DNA of 64,000 nt from Sulfurimonas sp. UBA2011 (GTDB lineage Bacteria; Campylobacterota; Campylobacteria; Campylobacterales; Sulfurimonadaceae): positions 91,897 through 155,896 of the forward strand of contig DDCH01000004.1 of NCBI GenBank assembly GCA_002335055.1, in the 5' to 3' direction. Position 1 is the stretch's first letter, and every line of letters begins with the position of its first letter. Below, piece after piece: positions 8,307 through 16,049 of this stretch. The notes beneath the pieces were generated by a model. It was not told where the DNA came from. It did not search any database and saw only the letters and a program-made list of their open reading frames with translations. The translations under genes were made by a program, and so were the position numbers.

Positions 8307-8777
8307 TTACTTCTTTTTTGTAAATGCTATCTGTGCACTACTATATGTTTTGCCAAAACTCTTGGCTAGATTGTGAACCTGTTTTAAGGCACTTAGGAAG
8401 TCTTCCTTGATTAAAGAAGAAAGAGGATGTAAAAATAGAGCATATAAAGTATCATCAGTTACACCATATCTACAATCAAGAGCAGAGTGAAAGTTCGCAT
8501 CCATAAGTGAGTCTTTTATCTTTGGGGCTAAACAAGAGTACTGAGTAATAGGTGCGATGATTCTCATACGGTTAAACTCTTCATCAGGGTAGAGTGCCAT
8601 TTTTGTGTTAGAGTACTTAAAAAGCACATAACCTGGTTCTTCTTCTAGTACTTCAGTCTCGATTTGGTTTTTTAGGATGCCTCGTAACTTCTTTTGAGTC
8701 ATCAGAGCTACATTATCGTGAGCTGCTTGCTCATCCATTACATTTTTTAGGGTATATTTTTTCATAAACTTTTTCAT
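8307..8777 (-). CDS. YbjN-like / type III chaperone-fold protein, function unknown
   Basis: A 156-residue soluble protein with no catalytic motif that I can identify. The pattern GYVLFKYSNTKMALYPDEEF followed by NRMRIIAPI resembles the beta-sheet core of YbjN and CesT-like chaperone folds, and the C-terminal part is helical. The first residues repeat (MKKFMKKYTLK), and the start could be either Met, 12 bases apart. It is transcribed with the thioredoxin gene, 57 bases apart when the later thioredoxin start is used. Family assignment is by pattern only. Confidence 0.55.
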   Translation of the reverse strand: MKKFMKKYTLKNVMDEQAAHDNVALMTQKKLRGILKNQIETEVLEEEPGYVLFKYSNTKMALYPDEEFNRMRIIAPITQYSCLAPKIKDSLMDANFHSALDCRYGVTDDTLYALFLHPLSSLIKEDFLSALKQVHNLAKSFGKTYSSAQIAFTKKK

Positions 8778-8871
8778 AAACTTTTTTATAATTATAGCCT
8801 ATATTTTAAGAAGCTCAAAGTTTTAAAAAAAATCTGCTATCATAAGCTAATAATAATTCAATGGATACAGC

Positions 8872-9525
8872 ATGAAAAATTGGTACGAAAAATCACGAGC
8901 TAAAACAGAAAATCTATTTCAAGATATAGTCAATCATGACTTTGTAAAAGAACTTATGAGTGCAACTTTAGATGAAGATACCTTTGGTTTTTATGTAAAC
9001 CAAGACTCACTTTACTTGAGCGAATATAAAAAAGCACTCGTTGGTGTAGGAACTAAGTGCCATAAGCCAAAAGATACACAGTTCTTTTATGAAGCTGCTA
9101 CTGGTATCATTCAGGTTGAAGATGCCTTGCATAAAGAGTTTTTACAAAAGAAGTACATAAGTGCAGAGCCTTCTCCAACTTGTGAGTTATACAACTCATA
9201 CCTAGCAAGAATTGTAAGTAACGAGTCTGTAGAAGTTGGAGTTGCAGCTGTACTGCCATGTTTTACTATCTACAAAGAAGTGGGGGACTATATCTTAGCT
9301 AATCAAAGCAACAAAGACTCTAATCCTTACCAAGCATGGATAGATACATATGCGAGTGAAGAGTTTGCTCTTATAGTAGAAGAAGCTATAAGCATAGTAA
9401 ACACTTATGCTCTTACTGCTTCACTTGAGAACTTAAAAATGATGGAAGAGGTATTTATCAAAACATCTAAGTTAGAGTGGATGTTTTGGGATTCAGCTTA
9501 CAAACAAGAGGCATGGAAAATATGA
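8872..9525 (+). CDS. tenA: TenA family aminopyrimidine aminohydrolase (thiaminase II)
   Basis: A 217-residue all-helical enzyme that hydrolyses degraded thiamine to salvage its pyrimidine, HMP. The family start is clear (WYEKSRAKTENLFQDIVNHDFVKEL in outline), then FGFYVNQDSLYLSEY, which carries the substrate-pocket Asp and Tyr residues. The catalytic Cys sits in VAAVLPCFTIYKEVG, and the C-terminal helix has KLEWMFWDSAY with the expected Glu and Trp. The length is normal. Its stop overlaps the start of thiD (ATGA at 9522-9525), so the two are translationally coupled. TenA releases HMP, which ThiD then phosphorylates, a coherent salvage pair. Confidence 0.92.
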   Translation: MKNWYEKSRAKTENLFQDIVNHDFVKELMSATLDEDTFGFYVNQDSLYLSEYKKALVGVGTKCHKPKDTQFFYEAATGIIQVEDALHKEFLQKKYISAEPSPTCELYNSYLARIVSNESVEVGVAAVLPCFTIYKEVGDYILANQSNKDSNPYQAWIDTYASEEFALIVEEAISIVNTYALTASLENLKMMEEVFIKTSKLEWMFWDSAYKQEAWKI

Positions 9526-10322
9526 GTGAGTCATATACTTGTGTTTTAACTATAGCTGGGTCTGACTCTGGGGGTGGAGCTGGTATCCAAGCGGATATAA
9601 AAAGTATCTCTGCAAATGGTGGTTATGCCGCTTCTGTTATAACGGCTTCTACTGCTCAAAACACACAAGGTGTAACTGATATACATGCCATTCCTGTGCC
9701 ACATATCATAGCTCAGATGAAAGCAGTTTTTGATGACATCAGTTTTTCTGCTGTTAAAATAGGTATGTTACATTCATCAGAAGTTATCCAAGCTGTAAAA
9801 AGTACTTTAGAGAACTACAAGATGAAAAACATTGTTTTTGACCCAGTGATGATAGCAACATCAGGAGATAAACTACTTAATGACGATGCAGTACAAAGTC
9901 TAAAAGAGTTTTTACCTCACGTAATGCTCATAACACCTAATATCCCTGAAGCTGAGTTACTTATAGGACATAGTATAGACATAAACAACATGCAAGAGAC
10001 TGCACAAGAACTCTCTGAGATATACCATACTTCTGTTTTACTAAAAGGTGGACACTTAAAGCTAAGTGACACTATGACGGATATACTTTATAACTTTGAG
10101 AGTAAGAAAACTACTGTCATACATAACAAAACAGTAGAGACTATAAACACTCACGGAACTGGATGTTCTCTCTCGTCTAGTATAGCGACTTTCATAGGTT
10201 TAGGCTCTACACTTGAAGATGCTTGTTTTAAAGGCTGTGCATATCTAAACATGGCTATAGCAAAAGGTAAGGATAAGGTTATAGGTCATGGACATGGACC
10301 TGTAAATCATTTTTCTTTATGA
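9522..10322 (+). CDS. thiD: Hydroxymethylpyrimidine / HMP-phosphate kinase ThiD
   Basis: The kinase phosphorylates HMP and then HMP-P, giving the pyrimidine diphosphate for thiamine synthesis. The protein of 266 residues has the ribokinase-fold motifs: LTIAGSDSGGGAGIQADIKS at the N-terminus, FDPVMIATSGDKLL, TPNIPEAELL and the anion-hole and catalytic stretch NTHGTGCSLSSSIATF. I use ATG 9522, which overlaps the tenA stop, instead of the upstream ATGs at 9477 or 9513, because the added residues lie in the tenA coding frame and have no ThiD match. Its own stop overlaps the next small gene (ATGA at 10319). Confidence 0.93.
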   Translation: MSESYTCVLTIAGSDSGGGAGIQADIKSISANGGYAASVITASTAQNTQGVTDIHAIPVPHIIAQMKAVFDDISFSAVKIGMLHSSEVIQAVKSTLENYKMKNIVFDPVMIATSGDKLLNDDAVQSLKEFLPHVMLITPNIPEAELLIGHSIDINNMQETAQELSEIYHTSVLLKGGHLKLSDTMTDILYNFESKKTTVIHNKTVETINTHGTGCSLSSSIATFIGLGSTLEDACFKGCAYLNMAIAKGKDKVIGHGHGPVNHFSL

Positions 10323-10507
10323 AAACAGATGCACAAGTTAAAAGCTTAAAAAACTATACAGAGTTTGAAAAGTTAGTAAGTATTTCTCCTGAGCAAGAGA
10401 GACAAAAAAAGATAAAAGCGAATGCTGAGTATATCGAGTACATCAAAGAACACGATAAAGAAGCTTACAAAAACTACCTGAGTTACTCAACCTACTTAAA
10501 GGTTTGA
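10319..10507 (+). CDS. Small charged hypothetical protein (62 aa)
   Basis: A Lys/Glu/Tyr-rich soluble peptide (NAEYIEYIKEHDKEAYKNYL), probably helical. The start overlaps the thiD stop as ATGA, the same coupling used between tenA and thiD. This is the main reason for calling it a gene. I recognise no family. The last 16 bases overlap the convergent MATE gene. A role linked to thiamine salvage is only a guess from position. Confidence 0.6.
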   Translation: MKTDAQVKSLKNYTEFEKLVSISPEQERQKKIKANAEYIEYIKEHDKEAYKNYLSYSTYLKV

Positions 10508-11850
10508 GTCTTCACTAGTTTTAACTCTTTGTTGACATAAAGTTTTAGATAAATCGCAGCACTTGTGATGATGAGAAACATACTTATCCACAAGTATATG
10601 ATAGAAAGCTCAAAAACATACACAACTAAAGTAAAGAAAATTAGTGGCATAAATATCTGTCTGTAAAAACTTACATACGGTACAACAAAGGGTCTTTTAA
10701 TCCCTTGAAGTGTTGAGGTTGAGATAAAAATAGTGATAAATGAGAAAAATATAAAACTCTCAAAGATTATGTACACATAAGCGATATCAACAACCTCTGT
10801 ATCTGTGTCAAACACCATAATCATATACTTACCAAAGAGAGCTATCAAAACTACTCCAACTGCACTCATGATATAACCGTACTTTAAAGCCTTATGTATA
10901 ACTTCATCTATGCGCTCAAAGTTCTTCGCACCAAAGTTATTTGATACTATAGATATGACGGCTGTGTTTAAACCTAACATCGGAAGTAAGATGATTTGCT
11001 CAACTCTATAGCCTATACCAAAAGCAGCGACAGACTTAAAACCATAAATAGATACAAAGTACATAGTTATCATGCTTCCAAGAGAGCCTAAAAACATGTT
11101 TATGCTTGTTGGAATGGCTTGTTTGAGTAAGTGTTTATAAACTTTAATCTCTGGAGTAGACTTGAAAAATCTAGATACATTAAAAAGCTCAGTTTTGTAA
11201 AGTTTATAAAGCATAAAAATTAGTGTGATGTACTGAATCATAACAGTCGCAAGAGCAACTCCACTTATGCCAAATGCAGGGATAAAGTAAAACCCGTGTA
11301 TAAAGAGTGGATCAAGTATGACATTTAAAACAAAGCCGATAATCAAAATGTTTCTATAACTCTTAGTATCGCCTAGGGCTATTAAAACAGCATTTGCACC
11401 TAGACCTATGAGCATAGGAAATATACCAAGCAGGATGATGTATGTGTACTCTAACGCATACTCTAGTACCTGACCTGTAGCACCCATCAAAATAAATATA
11501 TACTTTAGAAGTATAAAACTAATAATAGTTAAACAAAAAGCGATAATGACAAAGAGACTGATACCGTGTGAGGTGTAAAGCTTCGCCATGTTTCTTTTGT
11601 GCTTACCGAGTGCTCCACCAACATATGCCGTGATAGCAGATGAGAGTCCAAAACTCACAGACAAAAGCATAAAAAATATCATAAAACTATAAGTAAGTGC
11701 TGAGATAGCCTCTGTAGATATTTGACCGATGTAAAATGTATCTACTACATTGTACATAGTGTTAAAAAACATACCTATACTTGAGGGAATGGCGATTTTA
11801 AAGATGAGTTTGTTTATATCTTTTGTGATGAGTTCATTAGTGTTTTTCAT
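10492..11850 (-). CDS. MATE family multidrug/toxin efflux transporter
   Basis: A 452-residue membrane exporter with about 12 spans in two six-helix halves, the MATE layout. The first helix region contains KLIFKIAIPSSIGMFFNTMYNVVDTFYIG, with the family pattern P-S-x-x-G-M and VDTFYIGQ. The second half begins with KQAIPTSINMFLGSLGSM, the internal repeat of it. Family members export cationic drugs or metabolites using Na+ or H+ gradients. The substrate is not readable here. It is transcribed alone, with about 250 bases of non-coding sequence upstream. Confidence 0.88.
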   Translation of the reverse strand: MKNTNELITKDINKLIFKIAIPSSIGMFFNTMYNVVDTFYIGQISTEAISALTYSFMIFFMLLSVSFGLSSAITAYVGGALGKHKRNMAKLYTSHGISLFVIIAFCLTIISFILLKYIFILMGATGQVLEYALEYTYIILLGIFPMLIGLGANAVLIALGDTKSYRNILIIGFVLNVILDPLFIHGFYFIPAFGISGVALATVMIQYITLIFMLYKLYKTELFNVSRFFKSTPEIKVYKHLLKQAIPTSINMFLGSLGSMITMYFVSIYGFKSVAAFGIGYRVEQIILLPMLGLNTAVISIVSNNFGAKNFERIDEVIHKALKYGYIMSAVGVVLIALFGKYMIMVFDTDTEVVDIAYVYIIFESFIFFSFITIFISTSTLQGIKRPFVVPYVSFYRQIFMPLIFFTLVVYVFELSIIYLWISMFLIITSAAIYLKLYVNKELKLVKTQTFK

Positions 11851-12058
11851 AAGTGTGACTATACTCTAATAGTCTTACACTCAGGACATAGAATTTTATG
11901 AGTTTCTTTTTAAAGAACTCTTGTTTTGTATATTAGACTGTAGTGGGTTTTATTGGGGTGAATTGTAATGTTGTTTTGGAAGTTTTAATATTTTTGTTGC
12001 TACGATTTGTTATATCTTTGAGTTTTAAAAGTTGTTTTTACTAATGTAGTTGAATAGG

Positions 12059-12083
12059 TCTTACCAAGTAAAACTTGGTGAGA
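12059..12083. terminator. Hairpin downstream of the DUF6567-like lipoprotein gene
   Basis: The arms TCTTACCAAGT and ACTTGGTGAGA pair over 11 positions (one G-T pair) around an AAA loop. The hairpin lies 18 bases after the minus-strand lipoprotein gene. No strong U tract follows on that strand, so termination is likely but not certain. The 200 bases between it and the MATE start hold nothing else that I can identify. Confidence 0.5.
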
Positions 12084-12100
12084 CACAAGAAACAAATTAT

Positions 12101-12454
12101 TTATTTAAATTCTACAACATCTGCAGAGATATAAATTGTTTTCTTTCGAAAAAAAGGATAAAAAGTTCCTTTACTATCTGTAGTTATATTAACTAAAGCC
12201 TGTGAACCATGAAGGTTTGCTTTTTTTAACATATCTTTTTTCGCTCTTGCAACAAGATTCTCTTTTGAAAGACCAATTCCTAGGAAATAGCTTGCTGAGG
12301 CTTCACCTTCAACTGATTTTACTATATCAAAATTAGCTTTACTAAGCTGAACTTGTGTTTGTGCTACATGTCCCATAGAACCATTTGTTACAGAACATCC
12401 TGTAAATAATGCAATTAAACCTAGAACTAAAACACTTTGTATAAATCTCTTCAT
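12101..12454 (-). CDS. Small lipoprotein, DUF6567-like
   Basis: A 117-residue exported lipoprotein with a signal peptide ending in the lipobox LFTGC. The mature part carries QVQLSKANFDIVKSVEGEAS, then ASYFLGIGLSKENLVARAKK and ends in ISADVVEF. These blocks match my recollection of the DUF6567 pattern, best known from Bacteroidota, whose role is unknown. The ribosome site is unusually strong: GGAGG about 9 bases before the ATG. A possible -10 box (TATAAT on the minus strand, 12561-12566) would give a leader of about 100 bases. The protein is predicted to sit in a membrane leaflet. Confidence 0.6.
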   Translation of the reverse strand: MKRFIQSVLVLGLIALFTGCSVTNGSMGHVAQTQVQLSKANFDIVKSVEGEASASYFLGIGLSKENLVARAKKDMLKKANLHGSQALVNITTDSKGTFYPFFRKKTIYISADVVEFK

Positions 12455-12803
12455 ATAAGAGACCTCCGAATCTAAAATTTACCAATTTATTTTCAATAAG
12501 CAGGCATATCAAAATTTCCAAATAATACGGGAACTTGGATATAACTCTTTATTCATCTACATTATATAAAGTAACTTAAATAGGATAAATAACTATAATT
12601 AATAATATATATTAATTATGAATAAATTAGTAAAAATGAAGTTATTCACAATATTTAATGAAATAATGAGAAAAAAGGAAGAGTTTTCTTAAAGCTTGGA
12701 TGTATGTTTAATACTGAAATCGTCGATAACTGAACACTTAGTGTGTTATTTGTAAGATTTCTTACATAACACACACTATGTTCCTTAAGGGAAGAGGTAA
12801 GGT
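12455..12803. other. Intergenic region of about 350 bases between valS and the lipoprotein gene
   Basis: No coding frame has a ribosome site or a family match. The region is very AT-rich in the middle (about 12590-12670). It holds a possible minus-strand -10 box at 12561-12566 and the long imperfect hairpin at 12732-12783. The remainder shows nothing that I can identify. A small RNA cannot be excluded. Confidence 0.5.
12732..12783. terminator. Long imperfect hairpin downstream of valS
   Basis: The left arm starts GAACACTTAGTGTGTTATT and the right arm ends AACACACACTATGTTC. They pair over about 22 positions with two small bulges, closing on a TGTAAG/CTTACA tip with an ATTT loop. It lies 21 bases beyond the valS stop. 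It has no clear U tract on either strand, so it may be a terminator, an mRNA 3' stabiliser or part of a small RNA. Confidence 0.5.
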
Positions 12804-15428
12804 TTACTTTAAAGAAGTAAGTTGTTCTAAAACTTTTACGCGTTTAGCTTCTGCGTCTGCTAGAAGTCCACGGTTTTTAGCAAGTACATCTTCGGGAGCA
12901 TTTGCTACGAAACGTTCGTTGTTTAACATGCCGTTTAGTTTGCCTATCTCTTTTTGAAGTTTTTCATCTTGTTTTTCTAACTTGGCGATGATAGAACTAA
13001 GGTCGATGCTATCAGTTGGGATGAAAGTCTCACACTTGTCTGAGATGTCACTTACTGCATTTGCTATCTTAGTATCTGTAAATGTTACTTCTGTTACTTT
13101 TGCAAGTTTGATGATAAACGGAAGCATCATTTCTTTTTCTGTGTCAGATAAACCATCTATCTTTACAAAGGCTTTTTCTATTTTCTGGTTTGCTAAGTCT
13201 ACAAGAACTTTCGCACGACGGATGGAAACGATTGCATCCATGATGATCTCAAAAGTTGCTTCTTCTGGACGTTGCTTAGTTTTTGTTGGAAAACGCATAA
13301 GCATGATAGACTCACCATCTTCTAAGCTAGTTCCACTAAGCTCATGGTAAAGGTGCTCCGTGATAAACGGCATAAATGGATGAAGTAACTTCATAGCCTC
13401 TTTAAACACAGCTCCAAGTTCTACTATAGAATCTTTGTCAGCTTTACTGAGCTCTATACCCCAACCACAAAACTCATTCCAAAGGAACTTGTACATTACA
13501 AGTGCTGCATCGTTGAACTTGTACTCATCTAAGTAAGCACGAACTTCTTTAGTAGCAAAGTTAAGACGCGAAAGCATATACTTACCAAGAGGTGTCTCTA
13601 CACAAAAACTATTTAAATCAGGGAAAACATCTACATTCATTTGAAGGTATTTTACTGCATTGTAAAGTTTGTTTGTGAAGTTACGGTTTAACTCTAACTT
13701 CTCATCACTCATACGGATGTCACGACCTTGAGCGGCAGATATAGCAAGAGTGAAACGCAGGATGTCTGCTGAGTACTTCTCTATAGTGTCCAGAGGGTCA
13801 ACAACATTTCCTTTAGACTTAGACATTTTCTCACCGTTCGCATCACGCACAAGTGCATGAAGATAGATGTGTTTAAATGGAAGTTGACCGTTGAAGTTTT
13901 CACCCATCATCATCATTCTAGCTACCCAGAAGAAAAGGATGTCAAAACCAGTGATAAGAAGAGTGTTTGGATAGAAGTCTGACATATCTGACTCGTTCCA
14001 AAGTGTTCCTTTTCCTTCTTCACCATTTGCACGACCAAGAGTAGAGAACGGCCATAGAGCAGATGAGAACCAAGTATCTAGAACATCAGGGTCTTGTGTT
14101 AAGTTTTTACTTGAACACTTAGGGCAAGACTCAGGATTTTCATCTTCTGTTGCATACTCATGTCCACAGTCATCACAGTAAAACACTGGTATCTGATGTC
14201 CCCACCAAAGTTGACGAGATATACACCAGTCACGAAGTTCACCCATCCAAGAGTTGTAAGAGTTTATCCAGTGTGGTGGGAAGAACTGAGCTTCACCTTC
14301 GTTTGTTTTAACTATAGATGCATCAGCTACATCTTTTTTAACAAACCACTGTCTAGAGATATAAGGCTCAACGATGTTTTTACATCTGTAACAGTGCCCT
14401 ACCTGGTGTTTGTGGTCTTCTATCTTAACGATAAATCCCTCTTCATCAAGGCGTTTAACGATGATGTCACGAGCTTCCATACGTTCAAGTCCTTCGAACT
14501 CTTCAGCATACTCGTTTAGGATTCCTTTTTCATCAAAAACTGTGATGAACTTTAGGTCGTGGCGTTTACCAACTTCGTAGTCATTTTGGTCGTGTGCAGG
14601 TGTTACTTTTACTACACCTGTTCCAAAGTCCATATCAACATGTTCGTCAGCGATGATTTTTACAGTTCTCTTTAGAAGTGGAAGTTGTATCTCTTTACCT
14701 ATGAGGTGAGAGTAACGAGCGTCATCAGGGTGAACCATAACAGCAGTATCACCGAAGTAAGTCTCAGGTCTAGTTGTAGCTACTTCAACACTTCCTGTGC
14801 CATCAGCAAAAGGGTAAGTCATGTAGTAAAACTTACCATCATGGTCTTCGTGCTCTACTTCGATGTCTGAGAGTGCACCATCGTGAGTACACCAGTTAAC
14901 CATGTAGTTTCCACGAACTATTAAACCATCATCATAGAGTTTTACAAATGCTTCTTTTACAGACTGTTGTAGTCCAGCATCCATAGTAAAACGCTCACGC
15001 TCCCATGCAGGAGATACACCCATGTGGCGAAGTTGTTCTGTCATGATTCCAGCTGATTCTTCTTTCCAAGCCCAAGCACGTTCTAAAAACTTCTCACGGC
15101 CTAACTCTTCTTTTGTAGTACCTTCAGCTAGGAGTTGTTTCTCAACTACATTTTGAGTTGCGATTCCTGCGTGGTCTGTTCCTGGTTGCCATAGAGTTTT
15201 ATAACCATCCATACGTTTGTATCTAGTGATAATATCTTGGAGTGTAAATGTAAGTGCATGACCTATGTGTAGGCGGCCTGTTACATTTGGAGGTGGCATC
15301 ATGATAGAGAAGTTTTTTCCCTCTTCTTGGATGCTTTTGTTAGCATCAATTTCGAAGTACTTACGTTCTTCCCAAATTTTGTAATATTTGTTTTCAGTCT
15401 CTTTAGGGTTGTATTTGTTATCTGACAT
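12804..15428 (-). CDS. valS: Valyl-tRNA synthetase
   Basis: A class I aminoacyl-tRNA synthetase of 874 residues that charges tRNA-Val and edits threonine. The ATP signature HIGH is in PNVTGRLHIGHALT and the second signature KMSKS is in GEKMSKSKGNVVDP. The editing domain (CP1) carries VATTRPETYFGDTAV. A zinc-type CPKC segment is present near DDCGHEYATEDENPESCPKC. The C-terminal coiled-coil arm of ValRS is visible in LEKQDEKLQKEIGKLNGML. Length and domain order are normal. It is transcribed alone in the minus direction. Confidence 0.97.
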   Translation of the reverse strand: MSDNKYNPKETENKYYKIWEERKYFEIDANKSIQEEGKNFSIMMPPPNVTGRLHIGHALTFTLQDIITRYKRMDGYKTLWQPGTDHAGIATQNVVEKQLLAEGTTKEELGREKFLERAWAWKEESAGIMTEQLRHMGVSPAWERERFTMDAGLQQSVKEAFVKLYDDGLIVRGNYMVNWCTHDGALSDIEVEHEDHDGKFYYMTYPFADGTGSVEVATTRPETYFGDTAVMVHPDDARYSHLIGKEIQLPLLKRTVKIIADEHVDMDFGTGVVKVTPAHDQNDYEVGKRHDLKFITVFDEKGILNEYAEEFEGLERMEARDIIVKRLDEEGFIVKIEDHKHQVGHCYRCKNIVEPYISRQWFVKKDVADASIVKTNEGEAQFFPPHWINSYNSWMGELRDWCISRQLWWGHQIPVFYCDDCGHEYATEDENPESCPKCSSKNLTQDPDVLDTWFSSALWPFSTLGRANGEEGKGTLWNESDMSDFYPNTLLITGFDILFFWVARMMMMGENFNGQLPFKHIYLHALVRDANGEKMSKSKGNVVDPLDTIEKYSADILRFTLAISAAQGRDIRMSDEKLELNRNFTNKLYNAVKYLQMNVDVFPDLNSFCVETPLGKYMLSRLNFATKEVRAYLDEYKFNDAALVMYKFLWNEFCGWGIELSKADKDSIVELGAVFKEAMKLLHPFMPFITEHLYHELSGTSLEDGESIMLMRFPTKTKQRPEEATFEIIMDAIVSIRRAKVLVDLANQKIEKAFVKIDGLSDTEKEMMLPFIIKLAKVTEVTFTDTKIANAVSDISDKCETFIPTDSIDLSSIIAKLEKQDEKLQKEIGKLNGMLNNERFVANAPEDVLAKNRGLLADAEAKRVKVLEQLTSLK

Positions 15429-15502
15429 GAGTAATAGCCTTAAAATCTCTAGTTTAAAATTGCGCGATTATAGCTAAATACTACTAAGCATATCCTTATA
15501 AA

Positions 15503-15962
15503 CTAAACTGCTATTCCACTTATTCTTTGTTTGATACTTGCCTTGTCTATGTACATGTTTTGTCTGCAAGTTCTAGTTTATTATTTAGTTCATGTTCAGT
15601 GTTGTAAGCACTTACACCGATAGAAAAACTCGTACGAAACATCGTATCTTTTGCTTTAAGTTTTTTCTTTAAAACACTTTCATGTATCTCATTTATATCT
15701 TTAGAAAATATAACAACAAACTCATCACCACCGTAGCGTATGACATCATAAGTGCTTTTTTTTAAGCTCATTTGCAATAATCTTCAGTACCTTATCTGAA
15801 GTAGTTTAAGTCTATCATAACAAGCATACCATCTTTTTCAAACTTACCTATTTGAGGATGTAAGAATAGAAGTGTAGATAGCAGGTGTTACTACTTTGAT
15901 GCTGTTAATAGAATTTTTGTTTCATCAGTGATTACTTGTAATAGCCTATCACCTTTATTCAT
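15503..15962 (-). pseudogene. Remnant of a GAF-GGDEF diguanylate cyclase
   Basis: Read on the minus strand from an ATG at 15962: MNKGDRLLQVITDETKILL resembles the start of a GAF domain and ends in TAG. In another frame follows FEKDGMLVMIDLNYF, the GGDEF opening, with the next loop deleted. Then DKVLKIIANE leads into KSTYDVIRYGGDEFVVIF with an intact GGDEF motif and SFSIGVSAYN. A further frameshift separates ELADK from MYIDKASIKQRISGIAV, the family's C-terminal end. At least three lesions separate pieces that are each clearly homologous. The product would be a c-di-GMP synthase, but it cannot be made from this sequence. Confidence 0.82.
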
Positions 15963-16018
15963 ATTAAACAACCTTTAATGTAATGCTTGGTTTATATCAT
16001 AGCAACAGTTATTTTTGG

Positions 16019-16024
16019 TATAAT
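16019..16024 (+). promoter_or_regulatory. -10 element for the UvrD-like helicase gene
   Basis: TATAAT in the context TTTTTGGTATAATC, 25 bases before the start codon, preceded by T-rich sequence as is usual in Campylobacterota promoters. A ribosome site (TTTGGAG) lies between. Confidence 0.55.
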
Positions 16025-16049
16025 CACAAACATTTTTTTGGAGTAGTAC

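Noticed and set aside
8778..8871. TPP riboswitch before tenA-thiD
   Set aside because: The 95-base leader lacks the conserved TPP-aptamer CUGAGA and related blocks.
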